A stretch of 64,000 nt of DNA, from assembly GCF_008086595.1 (NCBI RefSeq), contig NZ_RXYA01000008.1, positions 1-64,000 on the forward strand. Reading direction: 5' to 3'. The stretch comes from Acetobacterium paludosum (GTDB lineage: Bacteria > Bacillota > Clostridia > Eubacteriales > Eubacteriaceae). Below, piece after piece: positions 17,540-25,972 of the stretch. The position numbers and the translations under genes are program-made. The notes beneath the pieces were generated by a model. It was not told the origin of the DNA. It saw only the letters and a program-made list of their open reading frames with translations, and searched no databases. Numbering within the stretch: position 1 is the first letter of the stretch; each line of letters starts with the position of its first letter.

Positions 17540-18653
17540 CTTGTTCCCACAATCCCTTTATAATTGCACATATTCTCTTCAAATCTTCATCTGTCATCTT
17601 CGTATCAGACGGCAGACATACCCCATTTTCATATAACCTTTCCGATACATCGCCACCAATATAATCATAGTCCGCAAAAAACGGCTGCATCTGCATCGGT
17701 TTCCACACTGGGCGTGATTCAATATTTTCTTTATCCAAAGTTTCAAACAGATCAAGCGGTCTAACCTTGCCGCTTAAAGTCATGCAGGTCAACCAGTAAT
17801 TCGGCTCGCTCCACTCATTGATTGGCATGAATTCAAGGCCTGCAAGGCCGCCAAGGGCTTTTTTATAAACCTCGAATATATACCTTTTTTTTGCGACTCG
17901 CTGATCTAATACTTTTAATTGTCCACGGCCAATGCCAGCCGAGACATTGCTCATCCGATAATTAAAGCCTAATTCGCTATGTTGGTAATGCCGTGCGGGG
18001 TCTCTTGATTGTGTTGACCAGAATCTTACCTTTTTAATTCTCTCTTCATTATCCGAAACCAGCATTCCGCCACCTGAAGTTGTGATAATTTTATTGCCAT
18101 TGAAACTAAATGCCCCATACTCACCAAACGTACCGGTATGTTTGCCCTTATAAAAAGTCCCTAACGACTCCGCCGCATCTTCTATTACTTTTACGTCATG
18201 TTTATTACAGATTTCCATGATCCTGTCCATATTCGCTGGTAAACCATAAAGATGAACGATTAAAACAGCTTTCACATTTGGATACTTCTCAAAGGCTGAC
18301 TCGAGTGCTTTGGGACACATATTCCAAGTTTCATAATCGCTGTCAATAAATACCGGAACGGCTCTTTCATATATAATTGGATATGCTGTCGCAGAAAAAG
18401 TAAATGCCGAACAGAAAACAATGTCGCCTTCACGAATGCCAACAGCTCTTAAAGCCAAATGGATAGCTGCGGTACCTGTGTTCATTGCGGCCGCAAACTT
18501 TGAACCCACCTTTTCTGCCAATTCCTTCTCAAATTCATTCACATTCTGGCCAAGTGGTGCAATCCAGTTATTATCAAAGGCTTCTTGGATGAATTTCTTT
18601 TCATATCCTTCATCACTCATGTGGGGTGAAGCAAGCCAAATTCTATTTGCCAT
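17526..18653 (-). CDS. DegT/DnrJ/EryC1-family sugar aminotransferase (PglE-like)
   Basis: A 375-residue fold-I PLP enzyme. The PLP lysine is in FNGNKIITTSGGGML (about 187); EDAAESLG and the N-terminal NTGTAAIHLALRAVG are family hallmarks. The opening IWLASPHMSDEGYE and C-terminal ESRPVWKPMQMQPFF match PglE-like UDP-4-keto-6-deoxy-GlcNAc 4-aminotransferases. The dehydratase (PglF) and acetyltransferase (PglD) normally needed for bacillosamine are absent from the window. It is the first gene of the 14-gene operon, with RBS GAGAGGAGGG. A possible -10 (TATAAT) lies at 18677-18682 on the minus strand, without a clear -35. Confidence 0.9.
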   Translation of the reverse strand: MANRIWLASPHMSDEGYEKKFIQEAFDNNWIAPLGQNVNEFEKELAEKVGSKFAAAMNTGTAAIHLALRAVGIREGDIVFCSAFTFSATAYPIIYERAVPVFIDSDYETWNMCPKALESAFEKYPNVKAVLIVHLYGLPANMDRIMEICNKHDVKVIEDAAESLGTFYKGKHTGTFGEYGAFSFNGNKIITTSGGGMLVSDNEERIKKVRFWSTQSRDPARHYQHSELGFNYRMSNVSAGIGRGQLKVLDQRVAKKRYIFEVYKKALGGLAGLEFMPINEWSEPNYWLTCMTLSGKVRPLDLFETLDKENIESRPVWKPMQMQPFFADYDYIGGDVSERLYENGVCLPSDTKMTDEDLKRICAIIKGLWEQDGTQ

Positions 18654-18803
18654 TTTAAACCCTCCTCTCTAATATAATTATAAAATATATACCCAAAATG
18701 CCGGGAATAACACAGCCCTTAACTGGTTATTGATTCCGTCGTTGTAATATTTTGCAATAATTTATCAGCCGCAAGAACTTTTCTTAAAATATAATTTTCC
18801 CTC

Positions 18804-18833
18804 TTGTTTTTAAAGGCCTGCAATGGGTATAAT
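18804..18833 (+). promoter_or_regulatory. Promoter of the MazG-like gene
   Basis: TTGTTT (18804-18809) and TATAAT (18828-18833) are separated by 18 nt, about 20 nt before the start codon. It runs opposite to the polysaccharide operon, so 18654-18852 is a divergent intergenic region of about 200 nt. Confidence 0.6.
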
Positions 18834-18852
18834 AGGCTTGAGGTGATGGATT

Positions 18853-19173
18853 ATGAAAGTTGATTACAATAAACTTGTTCGGGATAAGATTCCTGAAATC
18901 ATTAAAAACAGCGGACGTGCCTGTGAGTACAAAATCTTAGGCAAATCGGAAGTTCGTGACGCATTAAAAGAGAAGCTTCTTGAAAAAGCTCAAGTTTTTA
19001 TGAATAAGCCCTCAGAAGACGAACTTTCCGATATCTACGAATTATTAGATACCATTGTTGAAGCCTTTGAGTATGAACCCCTTCATATCGATTATTTAAA
19101 AATTCAAAACAAAGAAAATAAAGGATCATACTCTGAGAAAGTCTTTCTTATTTCAGTAGACGATGGCCAATAA
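18853..19173 (+). CDS. MazG/PRA-PH-like house-cleaning nucleotide pyrophosphohydrolase
   Basis: A 106-residue all-alpha protein starting MKVDYNKLVRDKIPEII, the hallmark of the COG4997 group of predicted non-canonical NTP pyrophosphatases. The acidic metal-binding pattern lies in SEDELSDIYELLDTIVEAFE (about 54-73). Members are thought to hydrolyse damaged or modified nucleotides in the cytoplasm. It is a single gene with its own promoter, RBS GAGGTGATGG and a terminator 18 nt after the stop codon. Confidence 0.82.
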   Translation: MKVDYNKLVRDKIPEIIKNSGRACEYKILGKSEVRDALKEKLLEKAQVFMNKPSEDELSDIYELLDTIVEAFEYEPLHIDYLKIQNKENKGSYSEKVFLISVDDGQ

Positions 19174-19190
19174 AGATTAAGGGCAAAAAA

Positions 19191-19224
19191 GGACGGCTGC
19201 AAAATCGCAACCGTCCTTTTTTTT
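19191..19224. terminator. Bidirectional intrinsic terminator
   Basis: A 10-bp stem (GGACGGCTGC / GCAACCGTCC, one C-A mismatch) with a 6-nt loop. A T8 run follows on the plus strand and an A6 run precedes it, giving a T run on the minus strand. It ends both the MazG-like gene and the yraN operon. Confidence 0.88.
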
Positions 19225-19251
19225 AATTTTTTTATCTTTTATTTCCTGTTT

Positions 19252-19620
19252 TTAGAAGCAAAAAGCATTTTCAAAATGATTGATGATCTGTTGGCCGTCA
19301 TCTTCAAAATAAATTTCGATGACATCAAACCGGATGTTATAGTCTGCTATCTTTTTTTCCTTCAAATACCAGAGCGCTGTTTTCAAAATGCGTTTTTGTT
19401 TAGAACGGTTTACGGCTTCCCGGGGATAACCGTATTGCAAATTTCTGCGATATTTTACTTCCACAAAAACGATGGTATCACCATCTTCAGTGATAAGATC
19501 GACTTCGCCCGAAGGCTTTTTATAATTCCTTTCCCGAATGCGATGATTGGCATTTTCGAGAAAGGCGGCGGCCAATTCTTCACCCTGATTTCCCTTTTTA
19601 ACATTATGGGTTTTCATCAA
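19252..19620 (-). CDS. YraN/UPF0102 family protein, endonuclease-like
   Basis: A 122-residue protein with the restriction-endonuclease-like core: KGNQGEELAAAFLEN at the start, then SGEVDLITEDGDTIVFVEVKYR with the E-D-ExK residues (about 42-62). The family is widespread; its function in DNA or RNA processing is not settled. It overlaps the stop of rnhB by 4 nt, the usual arrangement with rnhB in Firmicutes. It is the last gene of the rplS-side operon before the terminator. Confidence 0.9.
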   Translation of the reverse strand: MMKTHNVKKGNQGEELAAAFLENANHRIRERNYKKPSGEVDLITEDGDTIVFVEVKYRRNLQYGYPREAVNRSKQKRILKTALWYLKEKKIADYNIRFDVIEIYFEDDGQQIINHFENAFCF

Positions 19621-20393
19621 TAATCCAAATTTCTCAAAAAACTTTTTCGATGAATCGGCGTTGGCCCATATTTTCTGATCGCTTCAATATGTGCGGCGGT
19701 ACCATAACCCATATGATGATCGAACCCATATTCCGGGTATTCTTCATGATAGATCTGCATTAAATTATCCCGGTAAACTTTGGCAACAATGCTGGCTGCG
19801 GCTATCGCATAACTGATGGCATCCCCATGAATAATCGATTTTTGCGGAATCTTTGTGTTGATCTGCAGCGCATCAATCAGCAGCAGCTCCGGTTGTTCGG
19901 TCAATTTCGTCAACGAATCGGTCATGGCTTTTTTGGTGGCATTTAAAATATTAATTTCATCAATGGTTTCATTATCCACCAGACCGATGGCATAGTCGAT
20001 GGCATCCTCCAGCAGCTGTTCGCATAATGTTTCACGCATTTTGCGGGATAGCTTTTTTGAATCATTAACATACAATCGCTGAGAACTCGGCTTTAAGATG
20101 ATCACACAGGTGACCACCGGTCCGGCCAACGGCCCCCGGCCTACCTCATCGATGCCGCCAATTTTTTTAATTCCGGCGGCATAATAGGTGGCTTCAAGGG
20201 CTTTCATTTTTGCGATTCGGGTTACTTCTGACTCCATCGCCAGCACTTTTTTTTCCAGAGATACGCCCATATTTTGGACAGCAATCCGAGAATCAGCTTT
20301 TAAATCAGGAATGATTTCTGGATATGCCTGAATGTTTAAACTTGATAGGTGCTCTTTTACGGCCTTAACGGTCATGTTCTGAAATAAAATCAT
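19617..20393 (-). CDS. rnhB: Ribonuclease HII
   Basis: A 258-residue enzyme that cuts RNA in RNA-DNA hybrids and at single ribonucleotides in DNA. The catalytic site appears as GGIDEVGRGPLAGPVV, followed by NDSKKLS and IDALQI, and SIIHGDAISYAIAAASIVAKV. The roughly 70-residue N-terminal extension is normal for Firmicute RnhB. The RBS AGAGGTAAAT precedes the ATG. It lies between rbgA and yraN. Confidence 0.95.
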   Translation of the reverse strand: MILFQNMTVKAVKEHLSSLNIQAYPEIIPDLKADSRIAVQNMGVSLEKKVLAMESEVTRIAKMKALEATYYAAGIKKIGGIDEVGRGPLAGPVVTCVIILKPSSQRLYVNDSKKLSRKMRETLCEQLLEDAIDYAIGLVDNETIDEINILNATKKAMTDSLTKLTEQPELLLIDALQINTKIPQKSIIHGDAISYAIAAASIVAKVYRDNLMQIYHEEYPEYGFDHHMGYGTAAHIEAIRKYGPTPIHRKSFLRNLDY

Positions 20394-20415
20394 ATTTACC
20401 TCTTTTGGGAAATGA

Positions 20416-21252
20416 TTAAGGACGCTCTAAGGTAATTCGCCCGATACGGCCGTTTTTAAAGTCATTCAGAATCAGTACGCTGGTACGTGTATAATCATAC
20501 TCTCCCCCTTTTATGAGGAGACCACGGCTTTTGGCAATAGCGTCAAAAATTTCCGGAAGATTTCTATCGACAACGCTGATTTTATAGATGGCTTCGAGTT
20601 CATCAGGGTAATAGGCAACCAGGTATTTTAACAAATCAGCGGCAATATTTTCTTTTTCGTAAAGCGTATCTTTGATGGAACCCAGCCAAGCCAGGTGCAA
20701 ACCCACAGCCGGGTCTTCAAACTTTGGCCACAAAATTCCCGGGGTATCCAAAAGCATCAGGTTCTCCGGGGTGCTGAGCCACTGCTGACCTTTGGTGACT
20801 CCCGGCTTATTGCCGACTTGGGTTTTCTTTTTTCCAATCAGGCTATTGATTACTGTCGATTTTCCGACATTAGGAATCCCGCAGACCAGGCACTTTATTT
20901 GGGCCTTATTTTTAACATTCAGCGTCTGAATATTTTTAACCAATTCCGTTTTCTGACGCCGGTCAAAGGCATCGTACAACATGATTTGCTGAATATCGGT
21001 GTTTTTTTTAAACCAATCGATCCAATCCTGGCTCACCTCCGGGTCAGCTAAATCCGCTTTATTTAACAACAGGATATGCTGTTTATTCCAAGTGTATTGA
21101 TTAATCTCCGGATTTTTACTTGAAAGCGGTAAACGGGCGTCTACCACTTCGATAACCACATTAATCAGTTTGAGTTTTTCCTTGATTTCACGGTTCGCTT
21201 TGGCCATATGGCCTGGATACCACTGGATATATTCGATTTTTTCGTCAGTCAT
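20416..21252 (-). CDS. rbgA: Ribosome biogenesis GTPase RbgA (YlqF)
   Basis: A 278-residue circularly permuted GTPase needed for late assembly of the 50S subunit. It opens IQWYPGHMAKANREI; the GTPase motifs run G4 (NKADLAD), G1 (GIPNVGKSTVIN), G3 (LLDTPGI). The C-terminal domain (from about 180) is the ANTAR-like RNA-binding part. The start is 2 nt after the lepB stop codon, with only a weak ribosome binding site, so translation is probably coupled to lepB. Confidence 0.94.
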   Translation of the reverse strand: MTDEKIEYIQWYPGHMAKANREIKEKLKLINVVIEVVDARLPLSSKNPEINQYTWNKQHILLLNKADLADPEVSQDWIDWFKKNTDIQQIMLYDAFDRRQKTELVKNIQTLNVKNKAQIKCLVCGIPNVGKSTVINSLIGKKKTQVGNKPGVTKGQQWLSTPENLMLLDTPGILWPKFEDPAVGLHLAWLGSIKDTLYEKENIAADLLKYLVAYYPDELEAIYKISVVDRNLPEIFDAIAKSRGLLIKGGEYDYTRTSVLILNDFKNGRIGRITLERP

Positions 21253-21254
21253 TA

Positions 21255-21782
21255 TTATACCGTCCCGACTTCATTAAAAGGCCAAATTCTAAAAATTACT
21301 TTTCCGTCAATCGCATCTTTTTTCACAAAACCGAGGCTGGCAAAACGGCTGTCGGAACTATTGGCCCGATTATCCCCCATCACAAAATAGGTCCCTTCAG
21401 GAACCGTTACCTTGGCGAAATCATCGTATTTTTCTTTGTTGATATAGTCTTCAGTAAGGGGTTCCCCGTTACGATAAACCACGTCATTTTTAACCTCGAT
21501 GGTATCGCCGCCTTTGCCGATGACCCGTTTGACATATTCAACACTTTGACTGTAACTGAGAATAACAATATCGCCGTAATCCGGCTCACCAATCGTATAA
21601 CCAATTTTATTGACAATTAATCGATCGCCCTGTTCAAGCGTCGGGAACATTGAACTCCCTTGAACCATAACGAAATCGAATAAAAACATCTTGATAATAA
21701 AAGCAAGAATAATGGCAATTAATGCAGATTGCAACCACTCTTTAATTTCTAAACCGCCTTTAGACTTTTTATCTTCGCTCAT
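21255..21782 (-). CDS. lepB: Signal peptidase I
   Basis: A 175-residue type I signal peptidase (SipS-like, single N-terminal membrane helix, about 18-36). The catalytic Ser44 lies in QGSSMFPTLEQGD and Lys85 in YVKRVIGKGGD; GDNRANSSDSR is the third conserved box. The start at 21782 is set by AAGGGAG upstream; a longer in-frame start six codons earlier lacks this. It removes signal peptides from exported proteins such as the beta-helix and DUF1002 proteins in this window. Confidence 0.95.
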   Translation of the reverse strand: MSEDKKSKGGLEIKEWLQSALIAIILAFIIKMFLFDFVMVQGSSMFPTLEQGDRLIVNKIGYTIGEPDYGDIVILSYSQSVEYVKRVIGKGGDTIEVKNDVVYRNGEPLTEDYINKEKYDDFAKVTVPEGTYFVMGDNRANSSDSRFASLGFVKKDAIDGKVIFRIWPFNEVGTV

Positions 21783-21858
21783 ACTTTTACTCCCTTGCAC
21801 GATGCTAATTATAAGAAAAACACAATTCCCGTTTCTCTCTGGTTCCCGGGCGAATAAT

Positions 21859-21881
21859 CAAAAAAGAGGCTTGACAGCCTC
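21859..21881 (-). terminator. Intrinsic terminator after rplS
   Basis: On the minus strand GAGGCT-GTCA-AGCCTC is followed by T6. It lies 12 nt past the rplS stop and would separate rplS from lepB. Confidence 0.85.
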
Positions 21882-21893
21882 TGAATTACGCTC

Positions 21894-22253
21894 TTATTTT
21901 GCTCGTATTTTGCTCTTTTTTTCTTTGACTTTTGCTGCTTTACCAATACGATCACGAAGATAGTTTAGTTTAGCTCGACGAACTTTACCATGTCGAACAA
22001 TTTCAACTTTTTCGATTTTAGGTGAATGTACCAGAAAGGTTCGTTCAACGCCAAAGCCGGAAGATATTTTTCGTACGGTAAAGGTTTCTCCGACGCCGCC
22101 GTTTTGTCTTTTAAGCACGATGCCTTCAAAAATCTGAATTCTTTCTTTTTTTCCTTCAGTTATTTTTACATGAACTTTTACAGTATCACCGGTGTTAAAC
22201 TTTGGTGGTTCTGCTTTCATGTTTTCCAATTGAATCTTTTTTATAATGTCCAT
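21894..22253 (-). CDS. rplS: 50S ribosomal protein L19
   Basis: A 119-residue protein at the 30S-50S interface. Family signatures are [46 protein letters not shown] and [13 protein letters not shown]. It is the last gene of the rpsP-rimM-trmD-rplS group; a 91-nt gap separates it from trmD. RBS AAGGAGAAAA. Confidence 0.97.
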   Translation of the reverse strand: MDIIKKIQLENMKAEPPKFNTGDTVKVHVKITEGKKERIQIFEGIVLKRQNGGVGETFTVRKISSGFGVERTFLVHSPKIEKVEIVRHGKVRRAKLNYLRDRIGKAAKVKEKKSKIRAK

Positions 22254-22344
22254 TTTTTCTCCTTAAATTCGATTTTCGACGTTCGTGCATCAAGTACAGA
22301 GGACCGTCTCTATTAATATCATACCCATGAATTATACATTGGAT

Positions 22345-23043
22345 TTATTCGTTTTGCAAGCTATTTTTGTATTTTTCATATAAATCAGGACGATTAATTT
22401 GTGTTTTTTCCTCAGACTTTGCCTGGCGCCATTTTCCCACCGCTTCATGATGTCCTGATAACAGCACTTCCGGTACTTCCAGCCCTTCAAACTCCCGAGG
22501 CTTGGTATATTGAGGATATTCCAGCAGATTCGACTCAAAGGATTCTTCACAAAGGCTATCACAGTTTCCTAAAAAACCGGGAATGTGCCTGGCGATAGCG
22601 TCAGCCAGGGTTAGGGCGGGTAATTCCCCACCCGTCAGCACATAATCTCCCACCGAATATTCCCTGGTGACATAATGCTCAATCACTCGCTGATCGATCC
22701 CTTCGTAATGACCACAAATAAAAACGATCCCTTTTTGTTGCGATAAGCTGATGCCGTCTTTTTGTTCGAATGGTTTTCCGCCCGGGGTTAAATAGATCAC
22801 CGGGTAATCGCTGAAGTTTGAAATGCTTTTAAGCGCCGCCGCAATTGGCGGCGCGGCCATTACCATCCCGGCACCTCCGCCATAAGGGGAATCATCCACT
22901 TTATTATGTTTATTACCGGAAAAATCGCGAATATTAATGACTTCATATTCAATGATCCCGGCTTTCACCCCTCTGCCAATCATCCCTGTTTGAAAATAGG
23001 TGTGAAATATTTCGGGAAATAAAGTTAAAAAATAATATCTCAT
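22345..23043 (-). CDS. trmD: tRNA (guanine-37-N1)-methyltransferase
   Basis: A 232-residue SPOUT-class enzyme that makes m1G37 in tRNAs to prevent frameshifting. Knot and substrate motifs are YYFLTLFPEIFHTYF at the start, DDSPYGGGAGMVM, FICGHYEGIDQRV and YSVGDYVLTGGELPAL. It overlaps the rimM stop by 4 nt. Confidence 0.97.
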   Translation of the reverse strand: MRYYFLTLFPEIFHTYFQTGMIGRGVKAGIIEYEVINIRDFSGNKHNKVDDSPYGGGAGMVMAAPPIAAALKSISNFSDYPVIYLTPGGKPFEQKDGISLSQQKGIVFICGHYEGIDQRVIEHYVTREYSVGDYVLTGGELPALTLADAIARHIPGFLGNCDSLCEESFESNLLEYPQYTKPREFEGLEVPEVLLSGHHEAVGKWRQAKSEEKTQINRPDLYEKYKNSLQNE

Positions 23044-23552
23044 AGATCCAGAATTTCCTGGGGAATCGTCGCATCAATACGGCGATCATTGACATTAATC
23101 TCTTTGAAATAAATTTTTCGCGCTGGCACACAATAGGTTTTTGGACCTCCGGTAATGGTATAGACATCGACCCCACCGGCTTGCATCACGTCCGTTATTT
23201 TTCCTAAAAGCGCGCCTTCGTTGTAAACTGGCAAACCGATCAGTTCTTCAATAAAGAATTCATCCTCTTGCAATTTCACGGCCAGATCCCGGGGAATCCC
23301 TACTTCTCTGCCAATCAATGCCTCAGCATCATTCCGGGTTGCAACTCCATCAACAAACAAAAGGACATTTGTTTTATGCAAACGGCAGTTGGTGATGACA
23401 TAGTCTTGTTGAATTTTGCCATTTAATAAAGTAATGGTTTCTAAATCATAATAACGGCCGGGATCATCCGTTAAAGGCAGCACCTTTAACTCACCCTTTA
23501 TGCCGTGAGCACCAAGGATTCGACCAATAATTATCAAACTATCATCTTTCAT
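23040..23552 (-). CDS. rimM: Ribosome maturation factor RimM
   Basis: A 170-residue 16S rRNA processing protein. The N-terminal domain begins IIGRILGAHGIKGELKVLPLTD; the C-terminal PRC-barrel contains EEDFFIEELIGL-like EFFIEELIGLPV and VPARKIYFKEIN. The start at 23552 follows AGGAGAAAGAT; a 21-codon longer open frame has no ribosome binding site. It overlaps trmD by 4 nt. Confidence 0.95.
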   Translation of the reverse strand: MKDDSLIIIGRILGAHGIKGELKVLPLTDDPGRYYDLETITLLNGKIQQDYVITNCRLHKTNVLLFVDGVATRNDAEALIGREVGIPRDLAVKLQEDEFFIEELIGLPVYNEGALLGKITDVMQAGGVDVYTITGGPKTYCVPARKIYFKEINVNDRRIDATIPQEILDL

Positions 23553-23629
23553 ATCTTTCTCCTGATTCAAATAAACAAAAACACGCTTTGCGAATAAAAA
23601 AAGAGCTGTATACACAGCCCAATGCCTTG

Positions 23630-23860
23630 TTATTGAATAATCTCCAACATGACACGTTTATCTTCTTTCGTGGCAGCGGCTTTTATGACGGTACGAATTG
23701 CCTTTGCGATACGCCCTTGTTTTCCAATGACCTTGCCCATATCGTCATCAGCTACTTTCAATTCCAATGTAATGGATTGTTCGCCTTCGACTTCCTGAAC
23801 AAATACGGCATCGGGGTGATCAACCAGAGACTTAGCAATAATTTCTACAAGTTCTTTCAT
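23630..23860 (-). CDS. khpA: KH-domain RNA-binding protein KhpA
   Basis: A 76-residue single KH domain with the GxxG loop in [16 protein letters not shown] (about 47-62). KhpA partners KhpB in binding many small RNAs and mRNAs and affects cell division in Firmicutes. AGGAGGTAAATG supports the second of two adjacent ATG codons. It lies between rpsP and rimM, the standard place. Confidence 0.94.
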   Translation of the reverse strand: MKELVEIIAKSLVDHPDAVFVQEVEGEQSITLELKVADDDMGKVIGKQGRIAKAIRTVIKAAATKEDKRVMLEIIQ

Positions 23861-23876
23861 CATTTACCTCCTGATA

Positions 23877-24122
23877 CTACTCGATTACGTTTTCTCTCTT
23901 TAATAAATACTTAACGGTATCTGTTGGTTTTGCGCCATTAGCTAACCATGCTTTGGCTTTCTCTGCATCAACTTTTACAAGTGCAGGATCAACACAAGGA
24001 TCATAGTATCCAATTTCTTCAATGAACTTACCATCACGTGGTGCACGTACATCTGCAACAACGATTCTATAAAAAGGTTTTTTCTTTTTACCCATTCTTT
24101 TCAATCTAATTTTTACTGCCAT
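23877..24122 (-). CDS. rpsP: 30S ribosomal protein S16
   Basis: An 81-residue protein starting [20 protein letters not shown], the family signature, with [10 protein letters not shown] and [15 protein letters not shown] after it. AAGGGGGAACAAAAC before the ATG sets the start, eight codons inside a longer frame. It follows ffh in the SRP-ribosomal operon. Confidence 0.97.
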   Translation of the reverse strand: MAVKIRLKRMGKKKKPFYRIVVADVRAPRDGKFIEEIGYYDPCVDPALVKVDAEKAKAWLANGAKPTDTVKYLLKRENVIE

Positions 24123-24185
24123 GTTTTGTTCCCCCTTTCTTAACATCTTTATCTAAATGACATAGAGTCTTTGATAACATAATTT

Positions 24186-25526
24186 TTACATAAAAGGCAG
24201 CTTCATCCGGCCTTTTTTCGAAATATTGGAATTGGTCATTTGTTTCATCATTTTCTTTGACTGTTCAAAACCTTTTAATAAGCGATTGACATCAGCAACC
24301 TTGGTACCGCTGCCTAAAGCGATACGCTTTCTGCGGCCGGCATTAATGATCCCCGGTTTACTTCGTTCTTCGTTGGTCATGGACAAAATAATGGCTTCGG
24401 TGCGTTTAGTATCCGCCCCTGACAAATCCACATTCTTAAGCGCTTTTTTATTAGCGCCGGGCATCATTTCCAGCAAACTGCTGATGGAGCCCATATCCTC
24501 TATCTGTTTGATCTGGTCCAAGAAATCATTGAGATCAAAATCAATATTGTTTTTTAATTTTTCTTCTAATTTTTTAGCTTTTTCTTCATCCATCATGTTC
24601 TGGGCTTTGTCGATAAAGGATAATACATCCCCCATCCCCAAAATACGTGAAGCCATTCGGTCTGGATAAAAAAGCTCGATATCCGTCAATTTCTCACCGG
24701 TACCAATATATTTAATGGCTTTACCAATGGTGTAGGTAATTGATAAGGCGGCCCCCCCTCGGGTATCGCCATCGAGTTTTGTTAAAATGACTCCGGAAAT
24801 ATCCAAAAGACGATTAAACTCATTGGCCACATTCACGGATTCCTGACCGGTCATGCCATCTACGGTTAGCAGAATTTCGGTCGGTTCAATGGCTTCCTTG
24901 ATATTGACCAACTCTGCCATTAACGTTTCGTCAATTTGCAACCGGCCGGCGGTATCCATAATCACCAGGTCATACTGTCCAGCCACGGCCTTTTGAAGCC
25001 CCCGTTTGGCAATGCCCACCGGGTCTTTGACATCATGTTCTGAATAGACATCGATATTTAATTCTTCACCCAAAATTTCAAGTTGTTTGATTGCCGCGGG
25101 ACGATACACATCGCAGGCAACCAGCAAGGGTTTGAATTTTTTTTCTTTGCGCAGTAAATTAGCTAACTTACCCGCTGTCGTTGTCTTTCCGGCACCTTGT
25201 AAACCGACCATCATAAAGACATTTCGGCGTCCGTCGACAAAATCCATCCGTTCAATTTCACCGCCTAAAAGGGTTGTCATTTCATCCTTGACAATCTTAA
25301 TAAACTGCTGTCCCGGCGTCAGGCTGTTCAAAACTTCCTGGCCCACGGCACGTTCGCTGATATTTTTTGTAAACTGCTTAACAACCTTAAAATTGACATC
25401 CGCTTCTAAAAGTGCAAGTTTAATCTCGCGGCTGACTTCCTGGATGTCTTTTTCATTAAGCTTGCCTTTGCGTTTAAGCTGGGAAAATATATTTTGAAAT
25501 TTTTCGTTTAATCCTTCAAAGATCAT
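24186..25526 (-). CDS. ffh: Signal recognition particle GTPase Ffh
   Basis: A 446-residue protein with N domain (1-90), G domain with GLQGAGKTTTAGKLA (about 108-122), DTAGRLQ and TKLDGDTRGGAAL, and a Met-rich M domain (from about 300) ending QSKKMMKQMTNSN. It binds signal sequences on ribosomes and docks with FtsY (encoded nearby at 25973-26875). It starts 9 nt after the ylxM stop. Confidence 0.97.
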   Translation of the reverse strand: MIFEGLNEKFQNIFSQLKRKGKLNEKDIQEVSREIKLALLEADVNFKVVKQFTKNISERAVGQEVLNSLTPGQQFIKIVKDEMTTLLGGEIERMDFVDGRRNVFMMVGLQGAGKTTTAGKLANLLRKEKKFKPLLVACDVYRPAAIKQLEILGEELNIDVYSEHDVKDPVGIAKRGLQKAVAGQYDLVIMDTAGRLQIDETLMAELVNIKEAIEPTEILLTVDGMTGQESVNVANEFNRLLDISGVILTKLDGDTRGGAALSITYTIGKAIKYIGTGEKLTDIELFYPDRMASRILGMGDVLSFIDKAQNMMDEEKAKKLEEKLKNNIDFDLNDFLDQIKQIEDMGSISSLLEMMPGANKKALKNVDLSGADTKRTEAIILSMTNEERSKPGIINAGRRKRIALGSGTKVADVNRLLKGFEQSKKMMKQMTNSNISKKGRMKLPFM

Positions 25527-25535
25527 GTGTCACCC

Positions 25536-25892
25536 TTAGTTTTCCTCACTGACTTTTTTCAGTTTTTCAACTACCACCATCAATTCGGATTTTAGCGTAT
25601 CATCTCTTTCGCGATCTGCCAAACCCGATAAATCCTTTTGGATTTTCTCCAGAAGAATTTGCGATTTCAAAAATTTATTGATAAGTCCAAGTTTTTCTTC
25701 ATAAACTTGCATCATGGCTTTAGAGCGTTTAATAACATCAAATATTCCTTGTCGGGTCACCGACATGACCTCGGCAATTTCGGCCAGACTATAATCATCA
25801 TCATAATAGTACTCTAAAATCTGCTTCTGCTTTTGCGTTAACAACTCACCATAAAAATCAAATAAATACTGTTCTCCGACTTTCTTTTCCAT
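25536..25892 (-). CDS. ylxM: YlxM/p13-like helix-turn-helix protein (UPF0122)
   Basis: A 118-residue protein with a sigma-70 region-4-like helix-turn-helix: LLTQKQKQILEYYYDDDYSLAEIAEVMSVTRQGIFDVI (about 16-53, shown in part). It is always found before ffh and is thought to modulate the SRP pathway. GAAGGTGCAT before ATG at 25892 supports the start; a GTG two codons earlier is less well placed. Confidence 0.93.
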   Translation of the reverse strand: MEKKVGEQYLFDFYGELLTQKQKQILEYYYDDDYSLAEIAEVMSVTRQGIFDVIKRSKAMMQVYEEKLGLINKFLKSQILLEKIQKDLSGLADRERDDTLKSELMVVVEKLKKVSEEN

Positions 25893-25972
25893 ATGCACCT
25901 TCGTTAAATCGTAAAGGAATTTTACTTGACGACTTAATTATTGTAAGTCCTGGCGGGGGAAATGTCAAGCAT

